64,000 nt of DNA from positions 6,138,001 through 6,202,000 of the forward strand of contig NZ_CP109435.1 in NCBI RefSeq assembly GCF_036227125.1, read 5' to 3'. Below are positions 41,743-52,827 of this stretch, one piece after another (position 1 is the stretch's first letter; every line of letters starts with the position of its first letter). Below the pieces are notes generated by a model that saw only the letters and a list, made by a program, of their open reading frames with translations, was not told the DNA's origin and did no database searches. Origin of the DNA: Streptomyces sp. NBC_01485. Lineage in GTDB: Bacteria > Actinomycetota > Actinomycetes > Streptomycetales > Streptomycetaceae. A program made the translations under genes and the position numbers.

Positions 41743-42582
41743 TCAGAAGAACCTCGGATCGTCGAAGACGCCGGACGCGACGAGATACACGTAGAAGTCG
41801 GCGAGCGCCACGCTCACCAGCGACGCCCAGGCCAGCAGCATGTGCCGGGCGTTGAGCGTGCCGACCAGCCGCCATGCCCTGTAGCGCACGGGGTGTTTGG
41901 AGAAGTGCTTCAGCTTGCCGCCGACGATGTGCCGGCAGGAGTGGCAGGAGAGGGTGTACGCCCAGATCAGCGTGATGTTGAGCAGGAAGACCAGGGTGCC
42001 CAGGCCCATGTGACCCCAGCGGTAGTGCTCGTCGCGGAAGGACAGCACGGTGTCGTAGGTCAGGATCCCGGCCACGACGATCGCCGCGTAGAAGAAGTAG
42101 CGGTGGATGTTCTGGAGGATCAGCGGGAAGCGGGTCTCGCCGGTGTACTTCGTGTGCGGCTCGGCGACCGCGCAGGCCGGGGGTGAGGCCCAGAAGCCCC
42201 GGTAGTAGGCCTTGCGGTAGTAGTAGCAGGTCAGGCGGAAGCCGAGCGGGAAGATCAGGATGATGATCGCGGGCGAGATGCCCCACCAGCCGCCGAAGAG
42301 ATCCGCGTTGGGGCCGTGGCGCATGGTGTCGCAGTTCTCCGCCAGGCAGGGGGAGTAGAACGGCGAGACGTACGGCGCCGCGTAGTAGTCCGCGTTCGCG
42401 AACGCCCGCCAGGTGGAGTAGGCGATGAACGCCAGCAGACCGGCGGCGGTGGCGGCGGGGGCCAGCCACCAGCGGTCGGTCCGCAGATGGGGCGCGGCGA
42501 TCGCGGCGCGCCCTGCGCCGCGTACGCCGCTCGAAGGTCGGGGGCGGGGGTCGGTGGGCGGAGGTTCCGTACCAGTGGCCAA
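41743..42582 (-). CDS. sdhC: Succinate dehydrogenase/fumarate reductase membrane anchor (cytochrome b type)
   Basis: A 279-residue integral membrane subunit with five predicted helices. They include WLAPAATAAGLLAFIAYSTW, ISPAIIILIFPLGFRLTCYY, YFFYAAIVVAGILTYDTVLS, GTLVFLLNITLIWAYTLSCH and LLAWASLVSVALADFYVYLV. Candidate haem-ligating histidines are in QNIHRYFFY, YRWGHMGLG and CHSCRH. A YSPCLAENCD segment lies outside helix 1. It is followed by sdhA after 16 bp. A pentanucleotide repeat lies immediately upstream of its ATG. Confidence 0.9.
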   Translation of the reverse strand: MATGTEPPPTDPRPRPSSGVRGAGRAAIAAPHLRTDRWWLAPAATAAGLLAFIAYSTWRAFANADYYAAPYVSPFYSPCLAENCDTMRHGPNADLFGGWWGISPAIIILIFPLGFRLTCYYYRKAYYRGFWASPPACAVAEPHTKYTGETRFPLILQNIHRYFFYAAIVVAGILTYDTVLSFRDEHYRWGHMGLGTLVFLLNITLIWAYTLSCHSCRHIVGGKLKHFSKHPVRYRAWRLVGTLNARHMLLAWASLVSVALADFYVYLVASGVFDDPRFF

Positions 42583-42592
42583 CTCAGGACTC

Positions 42593-42627
42593 CGGTCGGG
42601 TCAGGTCGGGTCAGGTCGGGTCGGGTC
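42593..42627. repeat. Pentanucleotide repeat GGTC(G/A) x7
   Basis: Seven consecutive units alternate GGTCG and GGTCA (42593-42627). They lie 11 bp upstream of the sdhC ATG and touch the stop of the coiled-coil gene. This is the second five-base repeat in the window next to a gene start. It could alter spacing around the sdhC ribosome-binding region. Confidence 0.85.
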
Positions 42628-42916
42628 AGGGTGCGTGTCGGTCCCGGGCGCCGAGCCCCTCGTCGTCGGTGTCGATCCACAGGGAGTCGTCGTACGGGGT
42701 GTCGGGGATGGTGACCAGCTCGGGTTTGCGCGGCGCGGCCGGCTGGGCGGCGGCCTCGCGCAGCAGCGCGAGGCTCTCGCGCAGGTGGTCGGCGTCGGTG
42801 CGCACCCGGCGCATCTCCAGGCCGCCGCTGCCGAGCTGCTGCTCCAGGCGGCTGACGGACCGGGAGAGGTCGTCGAGACTGCGCTGCACCGATGTCAGGT
42901 CGTCGTGCACGGACAT
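42626..42916 (-). CDS. Small coiled-coil protein upstream of sdhC
   Basis: A 96-residue cytosolic protein from the ATG at 42916 (MSVHDDLTSVQRSLDDLSRS); a start 39 bp further upstream is open but unconserved-looking. Residues 5-55 form a heptad-rich coiled coil with VSRLEQQLGSG and HLRESLALLREAA. The C-terminus is acidic (PYDDSLWIDTDDEGLG). It ends 43 bp before sdhC on the same strand and is probably co-transcribed. Function unknown. Confidence 0.75.
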   Translation of the reverse strand: MSVHDDLTSVQRSLDDLSRSVSRLEQQLGSGGLEMRRVRTDADHLRESLALLREAAAQPAAPRKPELVTIPDTPYDDSLWIDTDDEGLGARDRHAP

Positions 42917-43193
42917 GACGTACCTCGCTTCCGTGGGCTGTGCCCGGGACGGCAACGTTCATGCGCCTGCGAGTGTTGCGCGTCACGCCGGTCGGTGTGA
43001 AGGCGTGTGCAGCGATTGGCGGATGCGGAAGACGGGTGTTGCTCCGCACGAGTGGCCTTGAACCGCCCCGCCGCCGTGTCGCTTTCGGCAGGCGAACCCT
43101 TTCCTCTTCAGTGAGCCATAGATCAGATCAACTCCAAAATACCGCCAAATGTGATCAGAACGCACTGGCAGCGGCTCCCCGGAGGTACCAGAG

Positions 43194-45467
43194 ATGTCGA
43201 TGACCCACGACGGCGTCGGCCCGCGCGCGGTCCTGCGCTCGGTCGCCTTCCTGACCGCAGGCGCGCTCGCGGTGCCCCTGCTGGCGGGCTGCGGGTCCGC
43301 GGACGAGGCCGGCCGGCCCCTGGCCCGGCAGGACGTCGCCCCGGCCGCCCGCGGGCTGGTCGCCGAGGGCGGCACGCTGCGCTGGGCCGTGGACACCGTG
43401 CCGGACACCTTCAACACCTTCCAGTCGGACGCCGACGCCACGACCACCCGGGTCGCCCAGGCCGTCCTGCCCGCGATGTACCGGCTCGACGTGAACGGAC
43501 GGCCTGCGCGCGACGCCGACTACCTGGAGTCCGCCAAGGTCGTCGACACCGAGCCCAAGCAGGTCGTGCTGTACAAGCTGAACCAGCAGGCCGTCTGGAG
43601 CGACGGCCGGGAGATCGGCGCCGCCGACTTCGCCGCCCAGTGGCGCGCCCTGTCGGGCAAGGACAGCGCCTACTGGACCGCCCGCAACGCCGGCTACGAC
43701 CGCATCGAGAAGATCGAGCGCGGCGCCAACGACCTGGAGGTCCGGGTCACCTTCAGCCGGCCCTACGCCGACTGGCGGTCGCTGTTCTCGCCGCTGTACC
43801 CGAAGGACGTCATGGGCACGCCCGACGCCTTCAACGACGGGGCGCGCCGCAAGCTGAAGGTGACCGCCGGGCCGTTCCAGGTGAAGAAGGTCGACCGCAA
43901 GACCAAGCAGGTGAGCCTCACCCGCAGCCCGCGCTGGTGGGGGCGGCCGGCCAAGCTCTCCGAGATCGTGCTGACGGCCGTACCGCGAGGTGAGCGGGCG
44001 ACCGCGCTGGCCGAGGGCAAGCTCGACCTGGCCGAGGTCGACCCGGCCGGCGCGCAGCGCGTCGACGGCGCGACGAACGGCACGGCCGGACCGCTCGCCG
44101 GTCCCGGCTCCGGGCGTACCGCCGCGAAGGCGCTGCGCTCCTGGGCCCTCGCCCACGGCTCCGACGATGAAGAGACCGAGGAAGGGTCCGAGGACGCCGA
44201 GGACAAGGCGCAGGCCCGCACCAAGCTGACCAAGGCGATCGCGCAGTGGGAGCAGGAGCAGAAGGCGTTGCGCGCCTTCGAGGTGCGCCGGTCGCTGGAG
44301 CCGGCGTACACGCAACTGGCGCTGAACGGCGCGAACGGGCCGCTGGCGGACGAGCGGGTGCGGCGGGCCGTCGCCCGGGCGCTGGACCGCAGGGCACTGG
44401 CCAAGCTCGTGCTCAAGCCGCTGGGCCTGCCCGCGGAGCCCGTCGGCAGCCACCTGGCGCTGGCCGGGCAGGACGTGTACGCGGACAACAGCGGGGCGCT
44501 CGGCGGGCAGGACACGTCCGAGGCGCAGGCGCTGCTCGCGGACGCCGGCTGGGTGCTCGGCGGCCCGGTGAAGGAGCAGAAGAAGGGCGAGAAGGCGGCG
44601 GGGTCGGCGGGGAAGAAGGCCGACGACGACTCGGCGGACGGCGACGGCGGCAAGGCCGACGACAAGGCCGACGACAAGGCCCGCGCGAAGAAGGACGAGG
44701 GCAAGGACGAGGGCAAGGGTGACGACGGCGGGCGGCAGCTCGCCCAGGACGGGAAGCAGTACAAGCAGCAGCTCCACCAGGGCGGCGCCCCCGGCGCCTA
44801 CGCCCCGAAGGGCACCGCCGCCCCGAGCGACACGGCCGAGCCCGGCGCCACCACCGCCGCGAAGGGCACCGCCGCGCCGGCCGGGGCCGTGACGAAGGCG
44901 CTGGCGAAGAACGGCAAGGCGCTGAGCCTGCGGTTCGTGCTGCCGTCCGGCCCGGGCTCGGAGTCGCTGGGGGCGGTGGCCGACCGGATCACGCGGATGC
45001 TGGGCAAGGTCGGCATCCGCACGGAGATCACCAAGGTCTCCGACGCGAGCTACTTCAAGGACCACATCGCCTCCGGTCAGTACGACCTGGCCCTGTACTC
45101 GTGGCCCGCGTCCGCCTTCCCCGCCACCGACGCCCGGCCGATCTACGCCAAGCCGGTGCCGGCCGCCGACGGCTCGCTGAGCGTCGAGCAGAACTACACG
45201 CGGGTCGGCACCGACCAGGTCGACCAGTTGTTCGACCAGGCGCTCGCGACCCTGGACGCGGACAAGGGGAGGTCCCTGCTCCGCAAGGCCGACTCCCGCA
45301 TCTGGGCGGCCGCCGGATCGATTCCCCTCTACCAGCGTCCCCAGCTCACAGCCGTGCGCAAGAGCGTGGCCAACGCGGGCGCCTTCGGTTTCCAGACGCC
45401 CGTCTACGAGGACATGGGCTTCCTGAAGAAGAGCGTGAAGGCCTCCGCGAGCCCCTCCCGGAAGTGA
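43194..45467 (+). CDS. Peptide-type ABC substrate-binding lipoprotein with low-complexity insertions
   Basis: A 757-residue family 5 extracellular solute-binding protein from the ATG at 43194 (GGAGG eight bases upstream). The lipobox is PLLAGCGS. The conserved body includes GGTLRWAVDTVPDTFNTFQS, AVWSDGREIGAADFAAQWRA, AGPFQVKKVDRKTKQVSLTR and the C-terminal GQYDLALYSWPASAFP. Two insertions interrupt it: an acidic stretch near 322-350 (SDDEETEEGSEDAEDK) and a Lys/Asp/Ala-rich stretch near 460-560 (KADDKADDKARAKKDEGKDE, then KGTAAP repeats). It stands alone, with no permease or ATPase beside it. It precedes typA. Confidence 0.87.
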   Translation: MSMTHDGVGPRAVLRSVAFLTAGALAVPLLAGCGSADEAGRPLARQDVAPAARGLVAEGGTLRWAVDTVPDTFNTFQSDADATTTRVAQAVLPAMYRLDVNGRPARDADYLESAKVVDTEPKQVVLYKLNQQAVWSDGREIGAADFAAQWRALSGKDSAYWTARNAGYDRIEKIERGANDLEVRVTFSRPYADWRSLFSPLYPKDVMGTPDAFNDGARRKLKVTAGPFQVKKVDRKTKQVSLTRSPRWWGRPAKLSEIVLTAVPRGERATALAEGKLDLAEVDPAGAQRVDGATNGTAGPLAGPGSGRTAAKALRSWALAHGSDDEETEEGSEDAEDKAQARTKLTKAIAQWEQEQKALRAFEVRRSLEPAYTQLALNGANGPLADERVRRAVARALDRRALAKLVLKPLGLPAEPVGSHLALAGQDVYADNSGALGGQDTSEAQALLADAGWVLGGPVKEQKKGEKAAGSAGKKADDDSADGDGGKADDKADDKARAKKDEGKDEGKGDDGGRQLAQDGKQYKQQLHQGGAPGAYAPKGTAAPSDTAEPGATTAAKGTAAPAGAVTKALAKNGKALSLRFVLPSGPGSESLGAVADRITRMLGKVGIRTEITKVSDASYFKDHIASGQYDLALYSWPASAFPATDARPIYAKPVPAADGSLSVEQNYTRVGTDQVDQLFDQALATLDADKGRSLLRKADSRIWAAAGSIPLYQRPQLTAVRKSVANAGAFGFQTPVYEDMGFLKKSVKASASPSRK

Positions 45468-45629
45468 GCGCGAAGTGATCGCCGGATGAACCGTGCGGCC
45501 CTGCGGAGGCCTTCCCCCGCGGGGCCACGTACGATGGGGTGAGGCCGTGGCGTGTCAAGCCCGGCAGGGCCCGCGTAACACAGACGTACGCAGCAGGGTC
45601 GCCCTCACACTCCGGGAGAACGCCGCTTT

Positions 45630-47537
<1,908 letters not shown>

Positions 47538-47555
47538 TCCGAAGGCAGTTCACGA

Positions 47556-47598
47556 CCGAGGCCCGGGTACCCCTGTGACGGGGGCGCCCGGGCCTCGG
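47556..47598. terminator. Terminator hairpin after typA
   Basis: A perfect 12-bp outer stem CCGAGGCCCGGG / CCCGGGCCTCGG encloses a CCCC / GGGG inner stem. It starts 18 bp after the typA stop. No T-run follows, as is common for Streptomyces terminators. Confidence 0.8.
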
Positions 47599-47707
47599 CC
47601 GTGGCCGACGAGGAGTCGCCCCGAGGAGTCGACCCGAGAAATCGCCCCGGGGAATCCTCAAGGAATCGCCTCGACAAACGGTCCGACGGCCGTACATGCT
47701 CGGCGCG

Positions 47708-48214
47708 ATGACGAGAACAGACGACATGCCCACCGCGTGGGACGAGCGCACCCAGCTCACCACGTTCCTCGACTACGCCCGGGACACCGTCCGCGTGAAG
47801 TGCGAGGGCCTATCCGACCCGGACGCCCGCAAGGCGCCCCTGCCCGGCTCGCCGCTGATGACCCCGAGCGGCCTGGTCAGCCATCTCCGCTGGGTCGAGT
47901 ACTACTGGTTCCAGGTCGTGTTCCTCGGCGAGGAGGACGAGGGGCCGTGGACCGACGAGGACCCCGACCGCGAGATGCGCGTCGCCGTCGACTTCCCGCT
48001 GGCGCAGCTCCTCGGCGAGTACGCCGAACAGGCCGAGCGGTACCGGAAGTCGGTCGCCGGGCACGACCTCGACACGAGGGCACAGCGGGTCACGCGCGAC
48101 GGCCGGCACGTGGACCTGCGCTGGATCCTCCTGCACCTGATCGAGGAGACGGCCCGGCACAACGGCCACCTCGACATCGTGCGCGAACTGATCGACGGCA
48201 CGACCGGCTCCTAG
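47708..48214 (+). CDS. DinB/DUF664 family protein
   Basis: A 168-residue four-helix-bundle protein from the ATG at 47708 (an in-frame ATG lies 12 bp upstream). The DUF664 features are GLVSHLRWVEYYWFQVVFLG with a His in helix 2, and WILLHLIEETARHNGHLDIV with HLxxxxxRHxGHxD, the usual triad of metal-binding histidines. Relatives include mycothiol-dependent maleylpyruvate isomerases and metal-dependent thiol transferases. Substrate unknown. Confidence 0.9.
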   Translation: MTRTDDMPTAWDERTQLTTFLDYARDTVRVKCEGLSDPDARKAPLPGSPLMTPSGLVSHLRWVEYYWFQVVFLGEEDEGPWTDEDPDREMRVAVDFPLAQLLGEYAEQAERYRKSVAGHDLDTRAQRVTRDGRHVDLRWILLHLIEETARHNGHLDIVRELIDGTTGS

Positions 48215-48521
48215 GGATCACTGGCTCCCAGGGAGCACCAGGCCGCTCACCGCTGTGCTGAAAGACGGATGAAAGACCGTTGAAGGACATCGGAAAGGCG
48301 GCTCGCCGAGACTGGTGATGCGGGGCGGGCGACCGACGGGGGACACGCGGCGCCCGCCCCGCTTCCGCCTCGTACCGGAACCCGGTGCCTTCATCCCCAC
48401 CGTCCCCCCGTTCCTCCCCGTTCTCCGGTGGTGGCCGGATTCCGCCGCCCCGGTGGTCCGCGGGTTCCCCTTGGCATGGGTCGGCGTTGCCTGGCCGTCG
48501 CCCCTGGACTACGTTCTGTGA

Positions 48522-51500
48522 ATGCTCTCCCCACGGCCCCGGTTCCGCCTGCTCGGACCCCTGGACGTCGAGATCGACGGACGGGCCGTCGTCCTCACCG
48601 GCCGGCAACGTGCGCTGTGCGCGGTGCTCCTGCTGCACGCCAACCACGTCGTCTCCGTCGACCGGCTGATCCAGTGCCTGTGGGACGACCGTCCGCCCGG
48701 CGCCGGCGCGGCCCGCGTACGGGCCCTCGTGGCGGAGGTGCGGCGCGCGCTCGGCCCGGCCGGGACGGAGCTGCTGACCACCCGGCGGCCCGGCTACGTC
48801 ATGCACGCGGGCCCGGCCGAACTCGACCTGCTGGCCTTCGAGAACCTCATCAGGGACGGCTCGCGCGCCGCGTCCGACGGCGAGTGGCGGACGGCCCGCC
48901 GCTGCGGTGAACAGGCCCTCGCGCTGTGGCGGGACGAACCGCTGGCCGACCTGTCGGACGTCGCCGTGCGCGAGGCGGAGTGTCAACGCCTCGGCGAACT
49001 GCACCTCGTGGCCCGGGAGGGCATGGCCGAGGCGGAGATCGAGACCGGCCGGCACCGGGAGGCCATCGCCGAACTCCTCCGGCTCACTGCCGCCCACCCG
49101 CTGCGCGAACGCCCGCACGGCCTGCTGATGCGCGCCCTGCACCAGGACGGCCGCAGCGCCGAGGCCCTGGAGCTGTACACCGCGCTGCGCCGGCGCATGG
49201 TCGACGAACTGGGCATGGAGCCCTCGGCCGACCTCGGGAACCTGCAACAGCGCATGCTGCGAGGCGACCGCACCAGCACGAGCACCAGAAGCAGTACGGG
49301 TACCAGCGGCAGCGGTTCAAGCAGCGGTCCGGCGGTGCAGTCGGCCCCGCTCCCCGTTTCCGCCGCCGAACGGCCCGTGCCGCGTCAACTCCCGCCCACG
49401 CCCCGCAGGTTCGTCGGCCGTGACCGGGAACTCGACCTCCTCGACGCCAGTCTGCGCGCCGCCGAACCGCTCGCCCTGATCGTGGGACCGGCGGGCGTCG
49501 GCAAGAGCGCCCTCGCGCTGAACTGGGCCCACCGGGTCGCCGACCGCTTCCCCGACGGCCAGCTCTTCCTCGACCTGCGGGGCTTCGACAACGCCGAGCC
49601 GATGACCCCCGAGGAGGCCCTGCCGCTGCTCCTCCAGGGCCTGGGCTGCGCCCCGCGCGACATCCCGCTGGGCGCCGAGGCCCAGACCGCGCTGTACCGG
49701 ACGCTGCTGGCGGACCGCCGGGTACTGGTCGTCCTGGACGACGTGGCCGACGCGTCGTACGTACGGCGGCTGCTGCCCGCCTCGGCGGGCTCCCTGACGC
49801 TGGTGACGAGCCGTGACAAGCTCAGCGGCCTGGTCACCCTGGACGGCGCCTACCGGGTCTCCTGCGACGTCCTCGACAGCGCCGCCGCACTGGAGCTGAT
49901 CAGCGGCGCGGTCGGCGCGGCGGCCGTGGCCGCCGATCCGGAGGCCGCGGCCCGGCTCGTCGAACTCTGCGACCGCCTGCCGCTCGCCCTGTGCGTCGCG
50001 GGCTCCTGGATCGGCGACCGGCCCGGCAGCATCCGCGCCTACGTCCGAGACCTCGCCGACCGGGGCCGGCTGGCCCGGCTGCACGTCGAGGGCGAGGAGT
50101 CCGTCGCCGTACGGGCCGCGCTCGACCTGTCCTACGCGGCGCTGCCCGACGAGGCCCGGCGCGCCTTCCGCTGCCTGGGCGTCCTGCCGGGCACCGGCCG
50201 TTCGGTCCCGGCCGCCGCCGCTGCCGCCGGGCTCGACGAGCGCGGCCTCGCCGATCTGCTGCGGCTGGCCCAGCGCGTGCACCTGCTGCGCGACGTCGAG
50301 CACGGCCGCCCGGCCTGGCACGACCTCGTGCACGAGTACGCCCGCGACCGCACCGCCGCCGAGGACGCCCCCGAGGAGCGGGCCGCCGCCGTCACCCGGA
50401 TCCTCGACCACTATCTCCAGAGCGTCGTCAACGCCGCCGCCACGGCCGGCCTGTACGTCATGCGCACCCGCCCGGACGCCGTCGAGGGCTCCCTGCCACG
50501 GGAGTTCGGCACGACCGAGGAGGCGTACGCCTGGTTCGACGCCGAGTGGGACGACATCGCCGCCGCGATCGGCCACGCCGCCGAGCACGGCCCCGCGCCG
50601 TACGTGTGGTGGCTGGTGGACGCGCTCCAGGACCTCTTCCACCACCGCCGTCCGCTGTCCGACTGGATGCGGCTGGGCACCCTCGCCTGCAAGGTGGCGC
50701 AGCGCAGCGGGGACGAGGTCGGCCAGGCCTCGATGTGCCTGTCCCTGGGCACCGCCCGCTGGCGCGACGGCGACCTGCGGGGCGCGCTGGTGGAGTACGA
50801 GGCGGCGGAGGAGCTGGCGCGCCGGGCCGGCTGGGCGTACGGCGAGGCCGGCAGCCTCCAGGGCAAGGGCGTCACCCTCAAACTGCTGGGCGAGCTGCGC
50901 CGCGCGCTGCCCTGCTACGACCGCGCCCTCGCGCTCTACCGCACCCTGGGCAACGTCAAGAACGTGGAGATCATGCTGATCAACACGGCGTCCCTGAACC
51001 ACACCCTGGGCCGTCTGGACGCGGCCGAGGAGGCGGCGTGCGCGGCCCTCGACCTGATCGGCGACACCGTCGGCCACAACCGCGCGATGGCCCTCGTCAA
51101 CCTCGCCCTGATCCGGCAGAAGCAGGCCCGGCTCGACGAGGCGACGGCGGCGCTGCGGGCCTGCATCCTCGTCTGCCGGGAATCCGGCTCCACCTACACC
51201 GAGGCCGTGGCCCTGGAGGCGCTGGGCCGGGTCCGCGCCGACGCCGGCCGGGACGACCGCGCGCTGCTCGCCTACGAGGACGCTCTCGCCGTGTCCCGAC
51301 GGGTGGAGAACCGCAACTGCCAGGTCGACAGCCTGGTCGGGATCGCCTCCGTGAAACTGCGCTCGGGCCGTGCCGACGAGACGGCCGGGCACCTCGACGC
51401 CGCCTTCGAGATCGCCGAGCGCACCGGCCACCGCTCGGGCCTCGTCGAAGTCCTGCTGGCCCGCGCCGACCTGGCCCGCGCCCAGGGCCGCCCCGCCGAC

Positions 51501-51893
51501 GCCCTGGACCACCTGGAGCGCGCCGAGGGCCTAGCGGCCGACGGCAACCCGCTCACCCTCCCGCGCGTCCACCTCACCACCGCCCTGACCCTCCTGGACA
51601 CCGGCGCCCCCGCCGAGGCCCGCACCGCCGCCACCCGGGCGCTCACCCTGGCCCGCGGCTCCGGCCAACGCCTCCTGCACGCCCACGCGACGGCGGCCCT
51701 GGCCACCGCCCACGAGGCCGACGGCGACACCGCCCGCGCCCACGAGGCCCGCACGGCGGCGAAGGACCTGTACGAGACGCTGGACACCCCCCGCCCGCCC
51801 GGCACCCCCCTCCCCCACCACCGCCACCGCGAACTCCCCCCGGACGCGGAGTCCCGCCTCACCCTGTACCTGACGGAACACTTCGACGGCTGA
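48522..51893 (+). CDS. AfsR-like SARP regulator with NB-ARC and TPR domains
   Basis: A 1123-residue regulator. The N-terminal OmpR-like DNA-binding domain (FRLLGPLDVEIDGRAVVLTG ... VRRALGPAGTELL) is followed by a BTAD domain to about residue 245. After a Ser/Thr-rich linker comes the NB-ARC ATPase (RFVGRDRELDLLDASL, Walker A LIVGPAGVGKSALAL, VLVVLDDVADASYVRRLLP, LPLALCVAGSW). The C-terminal third is TPR repeats (LGTARWRDGDLRGALVEYEA, ALVNLALIRQKQARLDEATA). Such STAND-type regulators activate secondary metabolism or development. It is convergent with a small SARP, close to bldK. The 307-bp gap upstream (48215-48521) shows only a GCTCCC-A-GGGAGC hairpin. Confidence 0.93.
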   Translation: MLSPRPRFRLLGPLDVEIDGRAVVLTGRQRALCAVLLLHANHVVSVDRLIQCLWDDRPPGAGAARVRALVAEVRRALGPAGTELLTTRRPGYVMHAGPAELDLLAFENLIRDGSRAASDGEWRTARRCGEQALALWRDEPLADLSDVAVREAECQRLGELHLVAREGMAEAEIETGRHREAIAELLRLTAAHPLRERPHGLLMRALHQDGRSAEALELYTALRRRMVDELGMEPSADLGNLQQRMLRGDRTSTSTRSSTGTSGSGSSSGPAVQSAPLPVSAAERPVPRQLPPTPRRFVGRDRELDLLDASLRAAEPLALIVGPAGVGKSALALNWAHRVADRFPDGQLFLDLRGFDNAEPMTPEEALPLLLQGLGCAPRDIPLGAEAQTALYRTLLADRRVLVVLDDVADASYVRRLLPASAGSLTLVTSRDKLSGLVTLDGAYRVSCDVLDSAAALELISGAVGAAAVAADPEAAARLVELCDRLPLALCVAGSWIGDRPGSIRAYVRDLADRGRLARLHVEGEESVAVRAALDLSYAALPDEARRAFRCLGVLPGTGRSVPAAAAAAGLDERGLADLLRLAQRVHLLRDVEHGRPAWHDLVHEYARDRTAAEDAPEERAAAVTRILDHYLQSVVNAAATAGLYVMRTRPDAVEGSLPREFGTTEEAYAWFDAEWDDIAAAIGHAAEHGPAPYVWWLVDALQDLFHHRRPLSDWMRLGTLACKVAQRSGDEVGQASMCLSLGTARWRDGDLRGALVEYEAAEELARRAGWAYGEAGSLQGKGVTLKLLGELRRALPCYDRALALYRTLGNVKNVEIMLINTASLNHTLGRLDAAEEAACAALDLIGDTVGHNRAMALVNLALIRQKQARLDEATAALRACILVCRESGSTYTEAVALEALGRVRADAGRDDRALLAYEDALAVSRRVENRNCQVDSLVGIASVKLRSGRADETAGHLDAAFEIAERTGHRSGLVEVLLARADLARAQGRPADALDHLERAEGLAADGNPLTLPRVHLTTALTLLDTGAPAEARTAATRALTLARGSGQRLLHAHATAALATAHEADGDTARAHEARTAAKDLYETLDTPRPPGTPLPHHRHRELPPDAESRLTLYLTEHFDG

Positions 51894-51920
51894 CGTCCGA
51901 CGGCAGCCGTCAGACGTCAG
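51890..51920. terminator. Hairpin at the end of the AfsR-like gene
   Basis: Two nested stems, CTGACGTC / GACGTCAG and GACGGC / GCCGTC, with a one-base loop and one mismatch between them. The left arm contains the TGA stop (51891-51893). It lies between convergent genes and can serve both strands. Confidence 0.7.
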
Positions 51921-51936
51921 ATGCCGGCCGCCGGGA

Positions 51937-52725
51937 TCAGCAGGCGGCCGCCGCGTACGTGCTGGGGAGCAGCAGCCGGTGATCGCGGGCGAGGACGCGT
52001 TCCTGGAGGGACCGCAGCTCCGGCCCCGGCTCGCACCCGAGCAGGTCGACCATCCGCATGCGCAGCACCTGGAAGCAGTCCAGCGCGTCCGCCGGACGTC
52101 CGGCGCGGTGCAGGGCGAGCATCAGCAGGCCCGCGACCTTCTCGTCGAAGGGGTGCATGTCGGCCAGCCACTGCAACTGCGGCAGGCACTCCTCGTGCCG
52201 CCCCGCCCGCAGGTGCAGCTCCGTGCTGCCGACCAGCGCCTCACGGTGCTCGCGCCGCAGCGCCACCCGCGCCGACTCCGCCCAGGCCGTGCGCACGTCG
52301 GACAGCGGCTCGCCCCGCCACAGCTCCAGGGCCCGCCCGTAGAGGCAGAGGGCGGTGTCGGTCTCCCCGGTGCGGGCGGCCTGCTGCGCCTGCCGGACCA
52401 GCCCCCGGAACCGCGCGGTGTCCACGCTCTCCTCGTCGATCGCGAGCACGTACCCGCCCCGCTTCCGGGCCAGTTCGAACCCGTCTTCGCGCTGCCCGTC
52501 GGCCCGCAGTGCCTTCCGCAGCCGGGTGGCCTGGATGTACAGCGCGTCCCGCGGATGCTGCGGCCGCCGCTCCTGCCACACCCGCTCGATCAGCACCTCG
52601 TCGGCCACGAAGGCCCCGGGCGTCCAGGCCAGCGCCGCCAGCAGCAACTTCGTCCCATGCGGAAGCGGCATCTTGCCCCCGGCCCGGGCCCGCGCCTCGA
52701 CACACCCCAACAACTGGATCTCCAT
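51937..52725 (-). CDS. SARP-family transcriptional activator (BTAD)
   Basis: A 262-residue small SARP. The OmpR-type winged HTH reads MEIQLLGCVEARARAGGKMP, LLLAALAWTPGAFVADEVLI and LYIQATRLRKALRA. The BTAD domain covers about 100-250 (RFRGLVRQAQQAARTGETDT, WRGEPLSDVRTAWAESARVA, CFQVLRMRMVDLLGCEPGPE). Family members such as ActII-ORF4 and RedD switch on antibiotic clusters. No biosynthetic cluster adjoins it, so its targets may lie elsewhere, possibly including the phz operon 40 kb away. Confidence 0.93.
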   Translation of the reverse strand: MEIQLLGCVEARARAGGKMPLPHGTKLLLAALAWTPGAFVADEVLIERVWQERRPQHPRDALYIQATRLRKALRADGQREDGFELARKRGGYVLAIDEESVDTARFRGLVRQAQQAARTGETDTALCLYGRALELWRGEPLSDVRTAWAESARVALRREHREALVGSTELHLRAGRHEECLPQLQWLADMHPFDEKVAGLLMLALHRAGRPADALDCFQVLRMRMVDLLGCEPGPELRSLQERVLARDHRLLLPSTYAAAAC

Positions 52726-52827
52726 GCCGTACCCCCGTACCTCGAACCACGCGAGTCACCACTGTGCGCGCGGACTGTTCGGCTGGCGCATGGATCGTGC
52801 ACGGACGCACCGGACAGGCTCTTGTGC

